This document shows, in pieces, positions 1 to 11,148 of a stretch of DNA of 64,000 nucleotides. The DNA is taken from the NCBI GenBank assembly GCA_950106755.1, contig OX467083.1:38640555-38704554 (forward strand). Reading direction: 5' to 3'. The notes beneath the pieces were generated by a model. That model made no database searches. It was given only the letters and a program-made list of their open reading frames with translations, and had not been told where the DNA came from. A program made the position numbers and the translations under genes. Each line of letters begins with the position of its first letter. Positions within the stretch are counted from its first letter, which is position 1. This stretch comes from Climacium dendroides (lineage: Eukaryota > Streptophyta > Bryopsida > Hypnales > Climaciaceae).

Positions 1-1838
1 ATATTGTCACTTTATTAGTTTTGGGGATTGAGGGTGGAATCGTATGACAATTTTTGCACTTCATTGAAATGTCAATTGTTGTGGTGGCAATGCATTTTTT
101 TGTAATAAATACCACTAAAATTGTAGTAGATTGTTTATTTAAGAGTGGGTTTGAAAACACATACCACTTGGTTCTTATAAGGACAACATATAAGTACAAG
201 CATGTATTGACCTTGTGTACACTTGGAGGTGAATTTTATTTCATATATCTCATACTTCATTGTGTTTGAATACACCTCACATGCTTCACTAGTTTATACT
301 ACATTTGACTGGAATTCAAGTCCATTATCACATAATGGGCCATAAAATACATCTGGGAGTCCTGTTTTAAAAATAAAAATTAGACAATTTGTGTCTCTAC
401 ATTGCATAGCTATTTGTATTTTGACTCGATATCCAATATGATTGTTTGCATAGTTACATATAGTATACCATAATGTTTTACTTATATATTGGTTACTAAA
501 TTTTGAAAGTACATGAGGGATTTACCGAAAGCTACATAAAGTTGCCTACTATATCCAAAAAATGAAGTAGTGTAACTTTTGATCCAACCACGCCATTGAA
601 AAAAAAATTGCATTTTAACATACAAGAAACCCTTCCCCATATTATGTCAAAATTTTGAAAAAATGCATTTGAAAGTGACTTCTTCGTAACCTCCCCAACA
701 TTCATGTATACTAGTTGAAAATGAAGTATTTGATCAACACGCCTATGTGGGCCTTTGGCATCAAATTGACACTATTGAAAATATTGATTAAGTACTCGTT
801 GAATTTCATAAGGAGTCTTCAATGAACCACATGCTCAAAGTACAATTTGGCAGGAAGTTGGTGTATTGTTCTGAATCTCATACCCTCCTCATATTATATT
901 TGACCATGAATTTCTATTACTTGGGTATCTCTATCGCTCGATGCTCAAAGGACAAATATACTTTTAGAAATTTTATTTCATAAAGACTCATCTTTGGGGT
1001 GGAACTATTCACTAGCGAATTGTCTACGGCTTCTGTATATTTCATGCAAAAGTGAAGGATGGTGACCTGTTGAAAATAAATGAAGAATACAAAAACACAA
1101 TCTGGGTCCGGGAGGGAGATTTCATCTTCAGTTCCAAATTTTTTATTTTTTTAAATTTAAAAAGTTTTTAAAGGGGTCTGTTTAAAAAAATAAAAAAATA
1201 AAAAAATCCTTTTTCTTTCCTTTCCTCAACAAATAGAAATCCATTGCAAAGCAAACTTGGGTTTCAGGTTTCAACAAGGGCTGTGCCTAGTTTCATCAAC
1301 TCATGTAATTTGCAATCCCTTTGCGTTGTCAATTGCAATCCTTGGGGCAGGTAAATTAATTGGGTAAAATAATAAGTGTGGTTGGGGCATATGCGATGAC
1401 CAGGCAACTGAGTGACCATTATCCGATGCTACCTCCTATGTCCAAATTTTGCTCAAATAAAGGAGTGTATAATATTAACCGTAACCTAACAGAGAGTAGC
1501 CAGATACAGTGATCGGTAGCTAAATAAATCACAACAACAGCAACAACAAGGCAGCTGTTTGCGTGCAAATTATGCAAGCCAGCACAGGCTTCATCAGTTT
1601 GGTTTTCTTTGGCAAGCCACTGCTTATAATATAGAAGCTAATAAAACAGGGGGGAGGGCAGACTTGAACCTTCACGAGTGCTTGTTGACTTTTCAAGAGC
1701 TATCCATCACTCATGGGGTTTAGTAGAAGCTACAGGAATTACGCAATCCTCTGAAAATAGGAGCTACTCCAGTACTAATCTAGCCATTTCTAGGAACCCC
1801 TGCATTTTGTTTTGGGACAAAGGGAGTATTTCCTTGCA
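1..1838. other. AT-rich intergenic DNA, no supported gene
   Basis: No convincing gene is visible. The segment has a weak minus-strand open frame near 294-521 (listed separately), poly-A/T stretches near 1140-1210, and a lone Stowaway-like end at about 1811-1831 whose reverse complement reads ATACTCCCTTTGTCCC. A CAACAA-rich patch near 1530-1550 resembles low-complexity coding sequence, but no frame supports a gene. Confidence 0.5.
294..521 (-). pseudogene. Possible integrase-like ORF remnant
   Basis: An open frame of about 75 codons on the minus strand, with no good start codon, contains GLPDVFYGPLCDNGLEFQS. The DNG-EF part resembles the second aspartate region of retroviral-type (DDE) integrases, which often read SDNG-EF. 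The frame ends in a stop just after that motif, where an integrase would continue. It could be a decayed retroelement or DNA-transposon fragment, or a chance match. No other integrase motif was found nearby. Confidence 0.2.
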
Positions 1839-2074
1839 GGCCAGGGTGAACTGACCCCCTCATTGCCCTGTTTTAACCCTGGGGAAATCGCTGTGGAGTT
1901 TTTATTTGCAATCAGGTGAATTTTTTTTCCAATTCTGAATTCAGATTTGCAATCGGCGGCCCTGAATTAGCTAGGGGCAGTGTAGAAATATAAAAGATCA
2001 TGGCAAAAAAATAGGGGGCTTTTTTTCACAATTAACCCTGGCCGGGGCAACGAGGGGGTCAGTTCTCCCTGGCC
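1839..2074. mobile_element. MITE with ~30-bp terminal inverted repeats, family GGCCAGGG, copy 1
   Basis: The left end begins GGCCAGGGTGAACTGACC and continues CCCTCATTGCCC. The right end is its near-perfect reverse complement, finishing AGTTCTCCCTGGCC. The 236-bp element has no coding capacity. A second, more decayed copy lies at about 38324-38550 in front of the SET-domain gene. No certain target-site duplication could be fixed. The superfamily is not assigned. Confidence 0.75.
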
Positions 2075-3052
2075 TTTCTTTGAAGCCCTTCAATTTTTAA
2101 AAAAAATAAAATTGGGGAGGGGGGGGTTGAGTCAATTTTTTGTTGAGAATAGACTTAGTTTTCCTTTGCGAAAGAAACCAAGTGTTATAAAAATTGAGGT
2201 GAATGTAGGTTTTGTGCTGAATGGAAATTTGGGATTATGTTACAGTGGTGCTGTGGTGCCAAGAAATGTTCCATTTATTTTGTGGGAGGATTATTTTCCA
2301 TAATCTCCTCCTCATGAGTGAAATCTTCATAATTGGTGATTATAAATTTTTAATTCATTGATCACATGTTTGTCGTCAATTCAGAAAATAATTAGGCATT
2401 CCTCATTGGGCTTTGCCCTAGTTGTCAACCAGATTATTTTCAGGTTTCTGATTGCCCTGTACTTCCCTCCCTAATTTTGAGGTCTTCGATTCCAAACATG
2501 GCTTCAAATTTATTTTTTCCATTCAGGGTGAAAGAATTGTTCTTGTGTTTCCCTGTGAGGTAAGGTCAAATTTGGAGCAGAGCTTGAAAATTTTGCTGAT
2601 GACAAAGCACCAGTAGAATGGAGTTTGGAGTTTTGTTTGAGATCCTATCAGCCCAAAATGGATTGGAAAAACCTTGAATTTAAAAAAAATTGCAGTGTGG
2701 AGATTTTTATTCTTAATTTTGAAATGAGACATATTTACAAAGAAAAAAAAAATCTTCAACAGTTGCAAGAAACCACACCAACCTGTGTCTCCCCCTCCCC
2801 CCCACCAAAAAAAAAATGCTAAGACTCTTATACTTTTGTTTTTTCCAACATTTTCCAAATGTACTCCACTCCCTCCCTCATTTTTTAGTGGTAAGCTTAA
2901 GTTAATTGCACTGAGAATCAATACACAATTTCCAAATGGAGTACAATCTTTTCTGCTCATGACATCAAGGAGATCATGACATCCATATGAGTCTTGAAAG
3001 GTTCATTGCCAAAACTTCTATAGTACATAATTGATCATCTATTTATTCTTAT
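2075..3052. other. AT-rich intergenic DNA, no supported gene
   Basis: It contains short open frames without recognisable domains (for example 2112-2303 on the plus strand and 2523-2960 on the minus strand) and a homopolymer-rich stretch around 2740-2820. Nothing here supports a gene. Confidence 0.5.
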
Positions 3053-4029
3053 TTAACCCTAGACCGCCCAAGGGGACAGATTCTGGCCGTTCATAGTTTG
3101 GAAGTACAATTCAAAGTGCTGTAACTTTTGCATCCAATGAACAAATTTAATAAAACTTGTTGGAAAAGTTGCGCATACTAGTCTAGTTTGTGTAGTACAA
3201 TTTTCAAATCAATCCAAGACAAATTGAGTTTGTGAAATCCATTCAAAGTTCACAAGTTCAATTTGAGTTCAACACACTGCATTGTCACGGCTGCAACTTA
3301 GAAGGCTTGTATCTCCTTCATCCAATGTTTGTTTTCAACAAAATTTGTTGGATTTTATTCCTCTAGAAGTCTAGTTATTGTGGTAAAATTTTCATAGCAA
3401 TCCAAGTTGTTTTGAATGCTTGGAAGCAATTCAAAGTTCAAACCCCTAACATTTTTTGGTTAGTAGGCACTTTGGTGGCTTGTTACTTCTTCATACTGTG
3501 TCCATTCTCAAAACTTATTTTGGGAAAGTTGTGCATACTTGCCTAGTTCGTGTGTCTAAAATTTTGTGTTAATCAAAGAAGTAATGAGTGACTAAGAAGC
3601 ATTTTAGTAGAAGTAGGTTCAACGTTTGATGTGTTTTTTGCACCCTTTTTGGCTATTTTTTTGACATTTAAAAGTCATTTTGCAAACAAATGAGTCACTT
3701 TCATGAATTTTTTTCCACCAATGAGTTTGTATGTTGATTCCAAAGCACATTTTAGTTTAAATTTTTTTCATGTGAGTAGGTTTAGAAATCAAATTTCACC
3801 TCCAAATGTGTTTTTAGGAAAATTTCAGCATCTTTTTTGAACACTAAAACATTATAATCTTTCAATCCGTGCGGTCTAATGACTCCAAATTTGATCCGCA
3901 TCATCTACAATATGTACACTACAAGATTGTACAGTTGAGATTTTCATACCTGAGTGAGATATAGACTTATAAGGCTTGAAATGCAAAGATGTTTTCATGC
4001 CTAGAGTTGCTTGGGCCTTCTAGGATTAA
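3053..4029. mobile_element. TTAA-bounded element E1 with internal ~175-bp tandem repeats
   Basis: It is bounded by TTAA at 3053-3056 and 4026-4029. The left end reads TTAACCCTAGACCGCCCAAG; the right end in reverse complement reads TTAATCCTAGAAGGCCCAAG, so the inverted ends match over about 20 bases. The interior holds three diverged tandem units of about 170-185 bp (about 3118, 3290 and 3475), each with a GTTGG/TAGTCTAGTT/AATCCAAG core. It belongs to the dispersed TTAA family described in the findings. The right TTAA is shared with E2. Confidence 0.65.
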
Positions 4030-4229
4030 CCCTTGAATGTCCTAGTGCCTCAAATTTGGCCTTTCATAAGTGAAAGATTGTCATAGTTGACAATTATAAT
4101 CTTTTCAAAGGTATGATCAAACATTTGTTCATTCCCTAGCAACTCTAGGCATGTCTTCACTACCAATTTCTATAGTCAAATTCTATGGATCTTGTTTTGG
4201 ATGACATGCACTAGGCGCTCAGGAGTTAA
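4026..4229. mobile_element. TTAA-bounded MITE E2 (204 bp)
   Basis: The left end is TTAACCCTTGAATGTCCTAG and the right end in reverse complement is TTAACTCCTGAGCGCCTAGT, so both ends share a TTAA, a CCT core and CCTAGTGC. Its left TTAA is also the right TTAA of E1, and its right TTAA is the left TTAA of E3. Confidence 0.65.
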
Positions 4230-5149
4230 CCCCCAAAGGACCAAATGCTTGTTCATGAGATAATTGGAATTTGGATAGTTGGTGATGAAGTAAAAAATGA
4301 ATGGTTGTTTATGAAAATTTGACATAAGATTTAGATATTCATCCCTACCGTGTGAATATAAAAAATTCCAATTGGATGCCAAGAATAAATCTTATTTTCT
4401 CCCTAAATTTTGTGTACTTTGAACAATTTTGGCATCTTTTGCTTAATTCCTCACCTAAATTTCAAATTTGGTATGTATGTAATTAACACAATATAATATA
4501 CAATTAAAAAAAACTACTTTGAGAATAGACATCTCATTTTCAAAGAGGTCAAAACTCTACTAAACTTGTTAGATAAGTTGGAAAAAATCATTTATGTCTA
4601 ACTACAAACAATATTATCTTGAAATCTACATTTTCAAAATTCTTGAGATTTTTCCCACACGTTGAAAAAGTTTGTCTCTAAGTTTTTTTCTATTTGGATT
4701 TCAAAAAGAAAATTTCCTTGTTGCACAAGAAATTCTTAAAAAATAATTCGTGAATCGCCAATTCACTTGGACTTTTGTATTGCAAGGTAATTTAGAGTAA
4801 GATAACCCTTTTATTTGCTTCTAAAATTTTGCATGAGTGATCCTAACAACACTTAGTACTTGATGTTGTAGAAGTAGAATCTTTTGTAGTGCAAAAAATT
4901 TATCCTAAAAAGGTTCAAAGTTTGTCGAGGAACAAAAATAAATTTTATTCTTCACTTCAATCATTGTCAATAATCTTTAAATCTAAATATCTAAGTATGT
5001 GGTGAAATGGGTTGAAAATTTTCCCACTCATTTTCATTACAATATACTACATCTTTGAATGGTTGAAAATTTTTTATTTTCAATTTTGGCCATTATACAA
5101 AAAAATCTTGACAATTTCTATTGACCCCCTCCAATCTTGCAAGGGTTAA
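4226..5149. mobile_element. TTAA-bounded element E3 (924 bp)
   Basis: The left end is TTAACCCCCAAAGGACCAAA; the right end in reverse complement is TTAACCCTTGCAAGATTGG. The interior is AT-rich without a coding frame. The left end shows the family hallmark CCCMAAAGGACC. Confidence 0.6.
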
Positions 5150-5152
5150 TCC

Positions 5153-5761
5153 TTAACCCCTAAAGGACTGGGAGAGTGAACATAGCTCTTATTTTCTTAC
5201 TAGCTCTTGTAACAAGCATAATTCCTCATTTGTGAGAATAATTTTGATGATTGCCATTGTCAATCAAATCAAAAAAGATTCATGTTGCTTTCCTATAAAA
5301 ATAAAAATAAATAACGAACTTGCACAATTTTTGAAAAAATGCCAATGTTGACAAGATTGATGAAAGATGTTCAATAACAATAGGTGGTACTATGTACATA
5401 GGCACTCAAATTAAAATGTTGAAATTGGAATGCTCAAAAGTGCTCCAAAAACTCTAATTTTCTTCCACAAGTACATATCAACATAATATTGATCTATAAT
5501 TTTTTTTCAAATCATTTTGAAGTGTAAAAAAAAGAGAAGAGGATATGAAGTGATGGCCTAGGCCACCTTCTCCTTTTTCAAAAAATTCACTGAGAATTGC
5601 ACACTTGATCATTTTTTAATCAAATTGTATTGATAGATTTAGAAGAAAAATAATCTTGGATCTCTTTGTTGTTCACAAACCATTAGTGAGGTTTACGTTG
5701 CAGATTTTATACAAATGTAGGTGTAAAAGTTACTTGGTGGCCTATGGTCTTTAGGAATTAA
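5153..5761. mobile_element. TTAA-bounded element E4 (609 bp)
   Basis: The left end is TTAACCCCTAAAGGACTGGG; the right end in reverse complement is TTAATTCCTAAAGACCATAG. The terminal match is good over about 15 bases and follows the same TTAA-CCCTAAAGGAC consensus as the other copies. No coding capacity was seen. Confidence 0.65.
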
Positions 5762-5779
5762 GTACTCCAAAGTCCCTAC

Positions 5780-6084
5780 ATGGAGAATTTCATTAAAATG
5801 GCGATTATTCTGTGACTTTCGCATTCTCACAGTTCATACCAGGCGGTCTAAACTCTACTAGCGTCCTAGATTTTTGAAATCTATATCATTATTAGATATC
5901 TGAAATCTAGGAAATATGTAGATTTTAAAAACCGATTGATCTAAAATCTATACCTATCCTAGATTTAATACATTAAATAGTGGTATAGAGTTCACAAATC
6001 TAGGACACTAATAGATTTTAGACCGCCCGGTCTGAACTGTGAAAATGGCACATGGAATATTGCCATTTTAATGAAATTCCCCAT
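5780..6084. mobile_element. MITE family ATGGGGAATTT, copy A (305 bp)
   Basis: The ends are inverted: ATGGAGAATTTCATTAAAAT at the left and ATTTTAATGAAATTCCCCAT at the right. Just inside are further inverted segments with TGTGA and a palindromic CAGACCGGGCGGTCTG-like core (CCAGGCGGTC at the left, GACCGCCCGG at the right). The middle carries several repeats of an ATAGATTT/CTAGGAT motif. Four relatives are clustered at 28.5-29.9 kb. Confidence 0.8.
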
Positions 6085-6174
6085 CTATCTTCAAAATGAT
6101 GAACAATGTACTTTAGAACAATGTTTCATCCAAATAACTTCTCATTCATCAAAAATAATATTTGGATCTTTAAA

Positions 6175-6920
6175 ACATATTAGTGTGCCTTGTACTATTG
6201 ACATAGTTAAAACCAAAATAAAAGTAATTCTTTAGTTTATAAATTTATAAATAATTCAAAATTTTAATGTCTTTCACATTGTAGGTTGGAATGCCACAAA
6301 ACAAAGCCAACGCATCCCTTCTCATAGAGAGCTTTTTGATGTTACTAAACACGCGACTGGGGATGCACAATCCAAGAGATTTCACCATAACATACATAAC
6401 AAACAAACAATTAAATCAAAACAAAACAAACAACCTAATCTAAAGTATAGATAGATTAGTGTACCATGTGCCATTGCTACATTAGAAAAAGAAGTAAAAG
6501 TAATTTTCTAATTTTTAATTCATAAAAACTTTGAAATTCAATACCATGCATCCCTCCTCATAGAGAGTTTTTTGATGGTACCAAAAACATGACCGGGGGA
6601 CTTACAATTTCTTAAATCTCAACATATAAAAAAATAAACAAAACAAATAGCGTGGCATAAGGTATGAATAATTGTGCTCTATGTTGTTTCCATAGTCAAA
6701 ATAAAAATAAAAATAATTTTCTAATTTTTTAATTCATAAAACTTTGAAATTCAATCATTTTTTTAGGTCAAAGATCCAAAAATCACAAAACAAGGCTATG
6801 CCCCCTTCCTTGCAAAGAGCTTTCCGACAATACGAAGCACACAATTGGAGGACACAAAATCCAAGAGATCTCACCGTAACAAACAAAACAAACAACCTAA
6901 CTTGAGGTATAGATTAGTAA
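6175..6920. repeat. Three head-to-tail copies of a dispersed ~220-300-bp repeat
   Basis: Three similar units follow one another (about 6175-6470, 6460-6680 and 6680-6920). Each has a start like ATTAGTGTACCATGTGCCAT, a conserved ATCCCTCCTCATAGAGAG core followed by a TTTTGATGGTACC-like part, and an AACAAACAAAACAAACAACC tail. Single copies with the same core occur at about 19090-19380 and 60840-61090. The layout resembles a SINE or a tandemised MITE, but no RNA polymerase III boxes were confirmed. Confidence 0.55.
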
Positions 6921-7799
6921 CCCTTCTTTGGAACCAATTTAATAGATTTGAAATAATTAGTATATTTGTTCAAAGATATAAGAAAAAATAAACAAGAGTC
7001 CAAAAAATGATTCAATTATTAAAGAGTTGATCATTTAATAATTTGTGCAAATCTAGAATTTAGGAAGTCTTCTAGTATATACAAGCCTAACTAAGAATTA
7101 CACCCACATTACATTACACCCATGACAATTTTTGAGGACAACTGAATTGGTTTCTTTCCAGTGAAAACATTATTAGGGAGATACTTTAGGTATCCCCCCA
7201 AATTCCAAACAACCTAAAGTGAATCAACATTGATTTTAAAAAAAACACATAATTATATATTTTTGATATTGTAGGAGAGGTCTTATAAATTAATATCTAA
7301 TCGATGCTTAGACTTTTCAGAATTTCATTATATTTTGGTGAAATGTAACTAGTAGAAAATGAAACTAATATTCCCTCTATCTCAAAATAAATTTATGTCT
7401 CAAAATAAATCCATGTTTTTTGGGGAGAAATTATGGAAGTACCACTGACAACTTTTTAAGAGAGGGATAAAAATGTTTGGTTGGATTGTTTGAATTGACA
7501 CAATTTAATCATAGAACTCTCTCTCTCTCTAATTATGCATTGGGTTGAGATATTCCATTACTCATAGAACTCTCTCTCTCTCTATATATTTTTATTATAG
7601 GAGATGGCTAAAAAATTGCTCCGGCATTAAGAACCACCCATAAATGTTTAAAACAATGCACATGGATGTAGAAATGTAGGTGACTTTGTGTGGTGAGAAA
7701 CTACCATTCTATGTGTGGTTTTAGGTTATTGAGCAAGTGACATGGGTCACTACCATGTGTGATTTTTGCTCATAATAAAGTCTTGAATTTGGTGAGGTC
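6921..7799. other. AT-rich intergenic DNA with a Stowaway-like end and a (CT)n duplication
   Basis: A TTCCCTCTATCTCAAAATAA segment near 7372 resembles a Stowaway-type terminal repeat, but no matching right end was fixed. A short TCATAGAACTCTCTCTCTCT segment occurs twice (about 7510 and 7563). No gene is visible. Confidence 0.45.
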
Positions 7800-8375
7800 T
7801 GCAAAATGGATTTGAAATGTCAAAAAAAATTGCAAAAAACATGTTTGAGGTTGAACCTCCTTCTACTCAAACAATTGTCAATCACTCATAAATTTTTGGA
7901 TTGATATGAAATTTTAGCCACGCAAACTAGACTAGTATGCACAAATTTTCCCAATAAAATTTATTGGAAACAAATACTATATGAAGAAGAAACAAGCCAC
8001 TGAAGTTCACTGCAATCCAAAAATGTCAAGATTTTGAACTTCGAATTGCTCCCAAACATTCAAAACACCTTGGATTGACATGAAAATTTTACCACAACAA
8101 CTAGAGTTAAAGGGGAGGATAATCCAACAAATTTTTATTGAAAACAAACATTAAATGAAGGAAATACAAGCCCCTGAAGTTGCAACCATCAAATGCAGTT
8201 TGGTGTACTCAAATTGAACTTGTGAACCTTGATTACATCTTGGATTGATCTGAAAATTTTACTAAATAAACTAGAAGAGAGAGTGCCAATTTCCCAACAA
8301 GTTTGATCAAATTCGGACATGGGATGCAAAAGTTATAGCACTTTGAATTGAACTTATGTGAGGACATTGGGGCGT
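7800..8375 (-). repeat. Inverted copy of the E1 interior (~175-bp tandem units)
   Basis: Read on the minus strand, this stretch matches the interior of E1 (about 3100-3660), including all three diverged tandem units with the core GTTGG...TAGTCTAGTTT...AATCCAAG. The TTAA-bearing ends were not found here, so it is a truncated or more decayed copy. Confidence 0.6.
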
Positions 8376-9266
8376 TTAGAAGTTACAATAAATTTTGATT
8401 TATAATGGGGAGTGAATTGAATGGAAACGTACAGTGAATCATTTTTGGACTCACTGGCTCCATTGAAAGGCATGTTTGGGATCATTCTTAAACTCATTGG
8501 CTCCATTCCAAGGCATGTTTTGATTCATTACAGTTGTACCTATGAGCATTAATAGGGACCAAGGCCCTTTTGACTTTGAAAAATCATATCTTATTCATTC
8601 CAAGTCAGAAAATGAAAATTATAATGTGTACTGTTGTATTCCTCATTCCTCTTTCTCCCTGAAAAAAATAAAAAAAAGTCTTTAGGTCCACCTGTTTTTG
8701 CACAGGAGCCTTTCTTCCCTTAAATGCATGCTTTCTGAGCCTGTTACGTTACACATTGTGTTGAGATATTTCTCAAGGGCAATGACAGAATGCTCTACCC
8801 TTTCCAAGAGAAGGCACCACATATCCAACGTGTATTAATTGAACTCCATCATAACATAAAAGTTACTGTACATAGCCCAATTCACAATTTGGGCATGGTC
8901 AAAATACCCCATTTTGAAGAAGTTTCCTATTATTTTGAAGAAGTTTCCTACTATTTTGAAGAAGTTTCCTATTATTTTGAAGAAGTTTCCTACTATTAGC
9001 CCTGCTTCTGAAAGTAGGCCCCCAATAACACTTGCAAGTGTGGCCAGGATGATTCTCAGTGTGATGCCACTTTGACAGCATATGAGCCCCAACTTGTCAA
9101 TTCTTTTCTTAAAAGTGAAAGGCCATCATGAGGAGAGGTAGTAGTAAATTTTATTTTATTTTATTTCCCCCTCAATTCCATTGAACTTACATTTTTTCTT
9201 TCTGAGAGAGAAAATGGGCAATGCAGCATTACAGAGACAAATTTCATACCCAGCAGGGAGCCAGTG
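8376..9266. other. Intergenic DNA without a supported gene
   Basis: Apart from the 21-bp tandem repeat at 8911-8994, nothing is recognised. The plus-strand frame 8790-8999 consists largely of the translated repeat. The left copy of the 9-bp duplication flanking the next element lies at 9258-9266. Confidence 0.45.
8911..8994. repeat. Four 21-bp tandem repeats in an ABAB order
   Basis: Four perfect-length units ATTTTGAAGAAGTTTCCTA plus a TT or CT variant run from 8911 to 8994. The last two bases alternate TT, CT, TT, CT, so the true period may be 42 bp. Because 21 is divisible by three the repeat stays in frame, and the plus-strand reading is a heptad of the type YYFEEVS. Confidence 0.9.
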
Positions 9267-9492
9267 CAATGTTCGGAAAAACCCGGCGGCTAGTTCAAAG
9301 TTAGCCGGAGGAATTGGGAAAAAAACCGGTTGCAATTTGAAAACATTGGCAAAAAACCGGTGCAAAAATCTATAAAATTTCTATTTTGAGTAAAAAATAG
9401 AGGAAATAACCGGACTCAATTCTGGAAAAACTGGTTCAATATGAGAATTGAAGGAAATTAGCCGGTAAAACTCAAAAAGTTTCCCGAACTAT
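9267..9492. mobile_element. Short element with GTTCGG inverted ends and a 9-bp target duplication
   Basis: This 226-bp element has ends CAATGTTCGGAAAAAC and, in reverse complement, ATAGTTCGGGAAAC. It is flanked directly by the same nine bases, GAGCCAGTG, at 9258-9266 and 9493-9501. A 9-bp duplication is typical of the Mutator (MULE) superfamily. The interior is rich in CCGG and has no coding frame. Confidence 0.65.
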
Positions 9493-9501
9493 GAGCCAGT
9501 G

Positions 9502-10347
9502 TGTCACCTTTAGAAAGAAAAAAAAATGGACTCAACATGGGTCTCACGTACAACCAACCAAGCCACTTGAAGGTTCCTCCTAATAAATCAGAAGGGATTT
9601 TTTTATTTTTTTATTTTTATTTTTGGAGACAAGTGGAATTTCGTTGTGAAAAAACATCACAGGACAGCTCAGCCGTCAGGCTGGACAAATGAAAAGAGAG
9701 GAGCATTAAAAAAAAAGGGGAGGGGATGTATGTTTTTTTTTTAAAATTTTACACATGGACAATTTCCATTGATATGGGGAAAAAGTACACAGAACCAAAG
9801 GACAAGTCCTTGGTGGGAAATATTTTGGATTTTTCAAAAACGAAAAAGCAATCAACACGGGCACCAACTCAAAGAGAGAATGCATTTTTGACACCCAACA
9901 GTATCAAATTTGGCAAGAGGTTGATCAACTTGTGTAGGATATGGCTTTGCAAGTTCTATTCCATGACACTTGGCCAATGGCCATGATCAAATGTACCTTG
10001 CAAATTGATCTTACTATACATTGCCTTTTAGCATAACTTTTGATTTGGGCATCTGGCAAGAAAAAATTATATTCCCACTAAGGGGGGTACATGTTCACAC
10101 CTTGTGTCAAAATTTGAAGAACTTCAGTTTAAAAAGCCACTTCATATGCACCTATCCGAGATCACTTGTATAGGTTCAACGGTCATTCTGTTTTAGAGAT
10201 TAATCCCGAAACGATGCAATTCCCATGACTATGGTAGTCGACAGAATATTTTGATTATTGGACCAATAGGTGAATTTATTTCTTCTAAAATTAATACTAA
10301 CATAAGTCTTCCATTAGACCATTTAGATCCACAATGCCCTTACATGG
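9502..10347. other. AT-rich intergenic DNA, no supported gene
   Basis: Short overlapping open frames on both strands (9501-9692, 9706-9894, 9726-9986) have no recognisable domain and are interrupted by homopolymers. Nothing here supports a gene. Confidence 0.45.
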
Positions 10348-11148
10348 TTAAACCCTAAAGCCCTAAACTGCATTTTTTTGGCAACATAGTGATTTGGAGT
10401 AACTTAGTACAAATGGAGTTTGTTTGTTTTTTCTTTGAAATTTTCATGCAACGTGTGTTTGAGGAGTAGCTTTAATTGCGCCAATTCTACATTTTTTGTG
10501 TATGCAACATTTTTTAAAAATTTGCACAATAAAATCCATAGTAATAATAATAAAAGATATATTTATTACTTCAATTGATATTTTATGAGCTCACAAAGAA
10601 ATTCTAGTTAATCAAAGCTTTTTTGCACCTTCAAATACATCTTCATATCCTAAAATGTACATTTCACACCATGGGGGAAAATTTTTTCAACATCCTTTTA
10701 GGAATTGATTCTTTTACATTTATATTTTATATGTTTTCAAAAAAATTCTTTACAAATAGTCAATAGTTTAAGAGGCTTAGGTATATTGACCACAAAATAA
10801 TCTTTTAAGTTCAAAAAATGACCTTTGATAACCAACTTGAAAAATAAATCAAAATCAAAATTTCACTATAGTTAGGACTTCAAATTCTCACACATAAAGG
10901 AAAAAATCTTGTGAAAATTACACATGTTCAATGTATAATCAATTTTAGAGGAGATTTTCCATTTTTTTGTTTCAAATTTTATAGAAAGCTATTAGTTAGT
11001 GTAGTAGTAGACCTAATTTAATGGATTTGATTTATGGATCCTATTTTACAACTTTTGTTTGTTAACCATTGTTAAATTTTTATTTTAAGTTTTAAAATAT
11101 CACATGATTTTTGAAATTTAGATTGTTTCCTAGTCCTTAATGGGTTAA
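10348..11148. mobile_element. TTAA-bounded element E5 (801 bp)
   Basis: The left end is TTAAACCCTAAAGCCCTAAA and the right end in reverse complement is TTAACCCATTAAGGACTAGG. The first part, with TTTTTTGGCAACATAG, matches the start of the copies at 30.3 kb and 62.1-63.1 kb. It is AT-rich and has no coding frame. Confidence 0.6.

Noticed and set aside
2523..2979. Overlapping frames of 64-145 codons on both strands
   Set aside because: They run through homopolymers and C-rich low-complexity sequence, have no domain, and lie in AT-rich repeat DNA.
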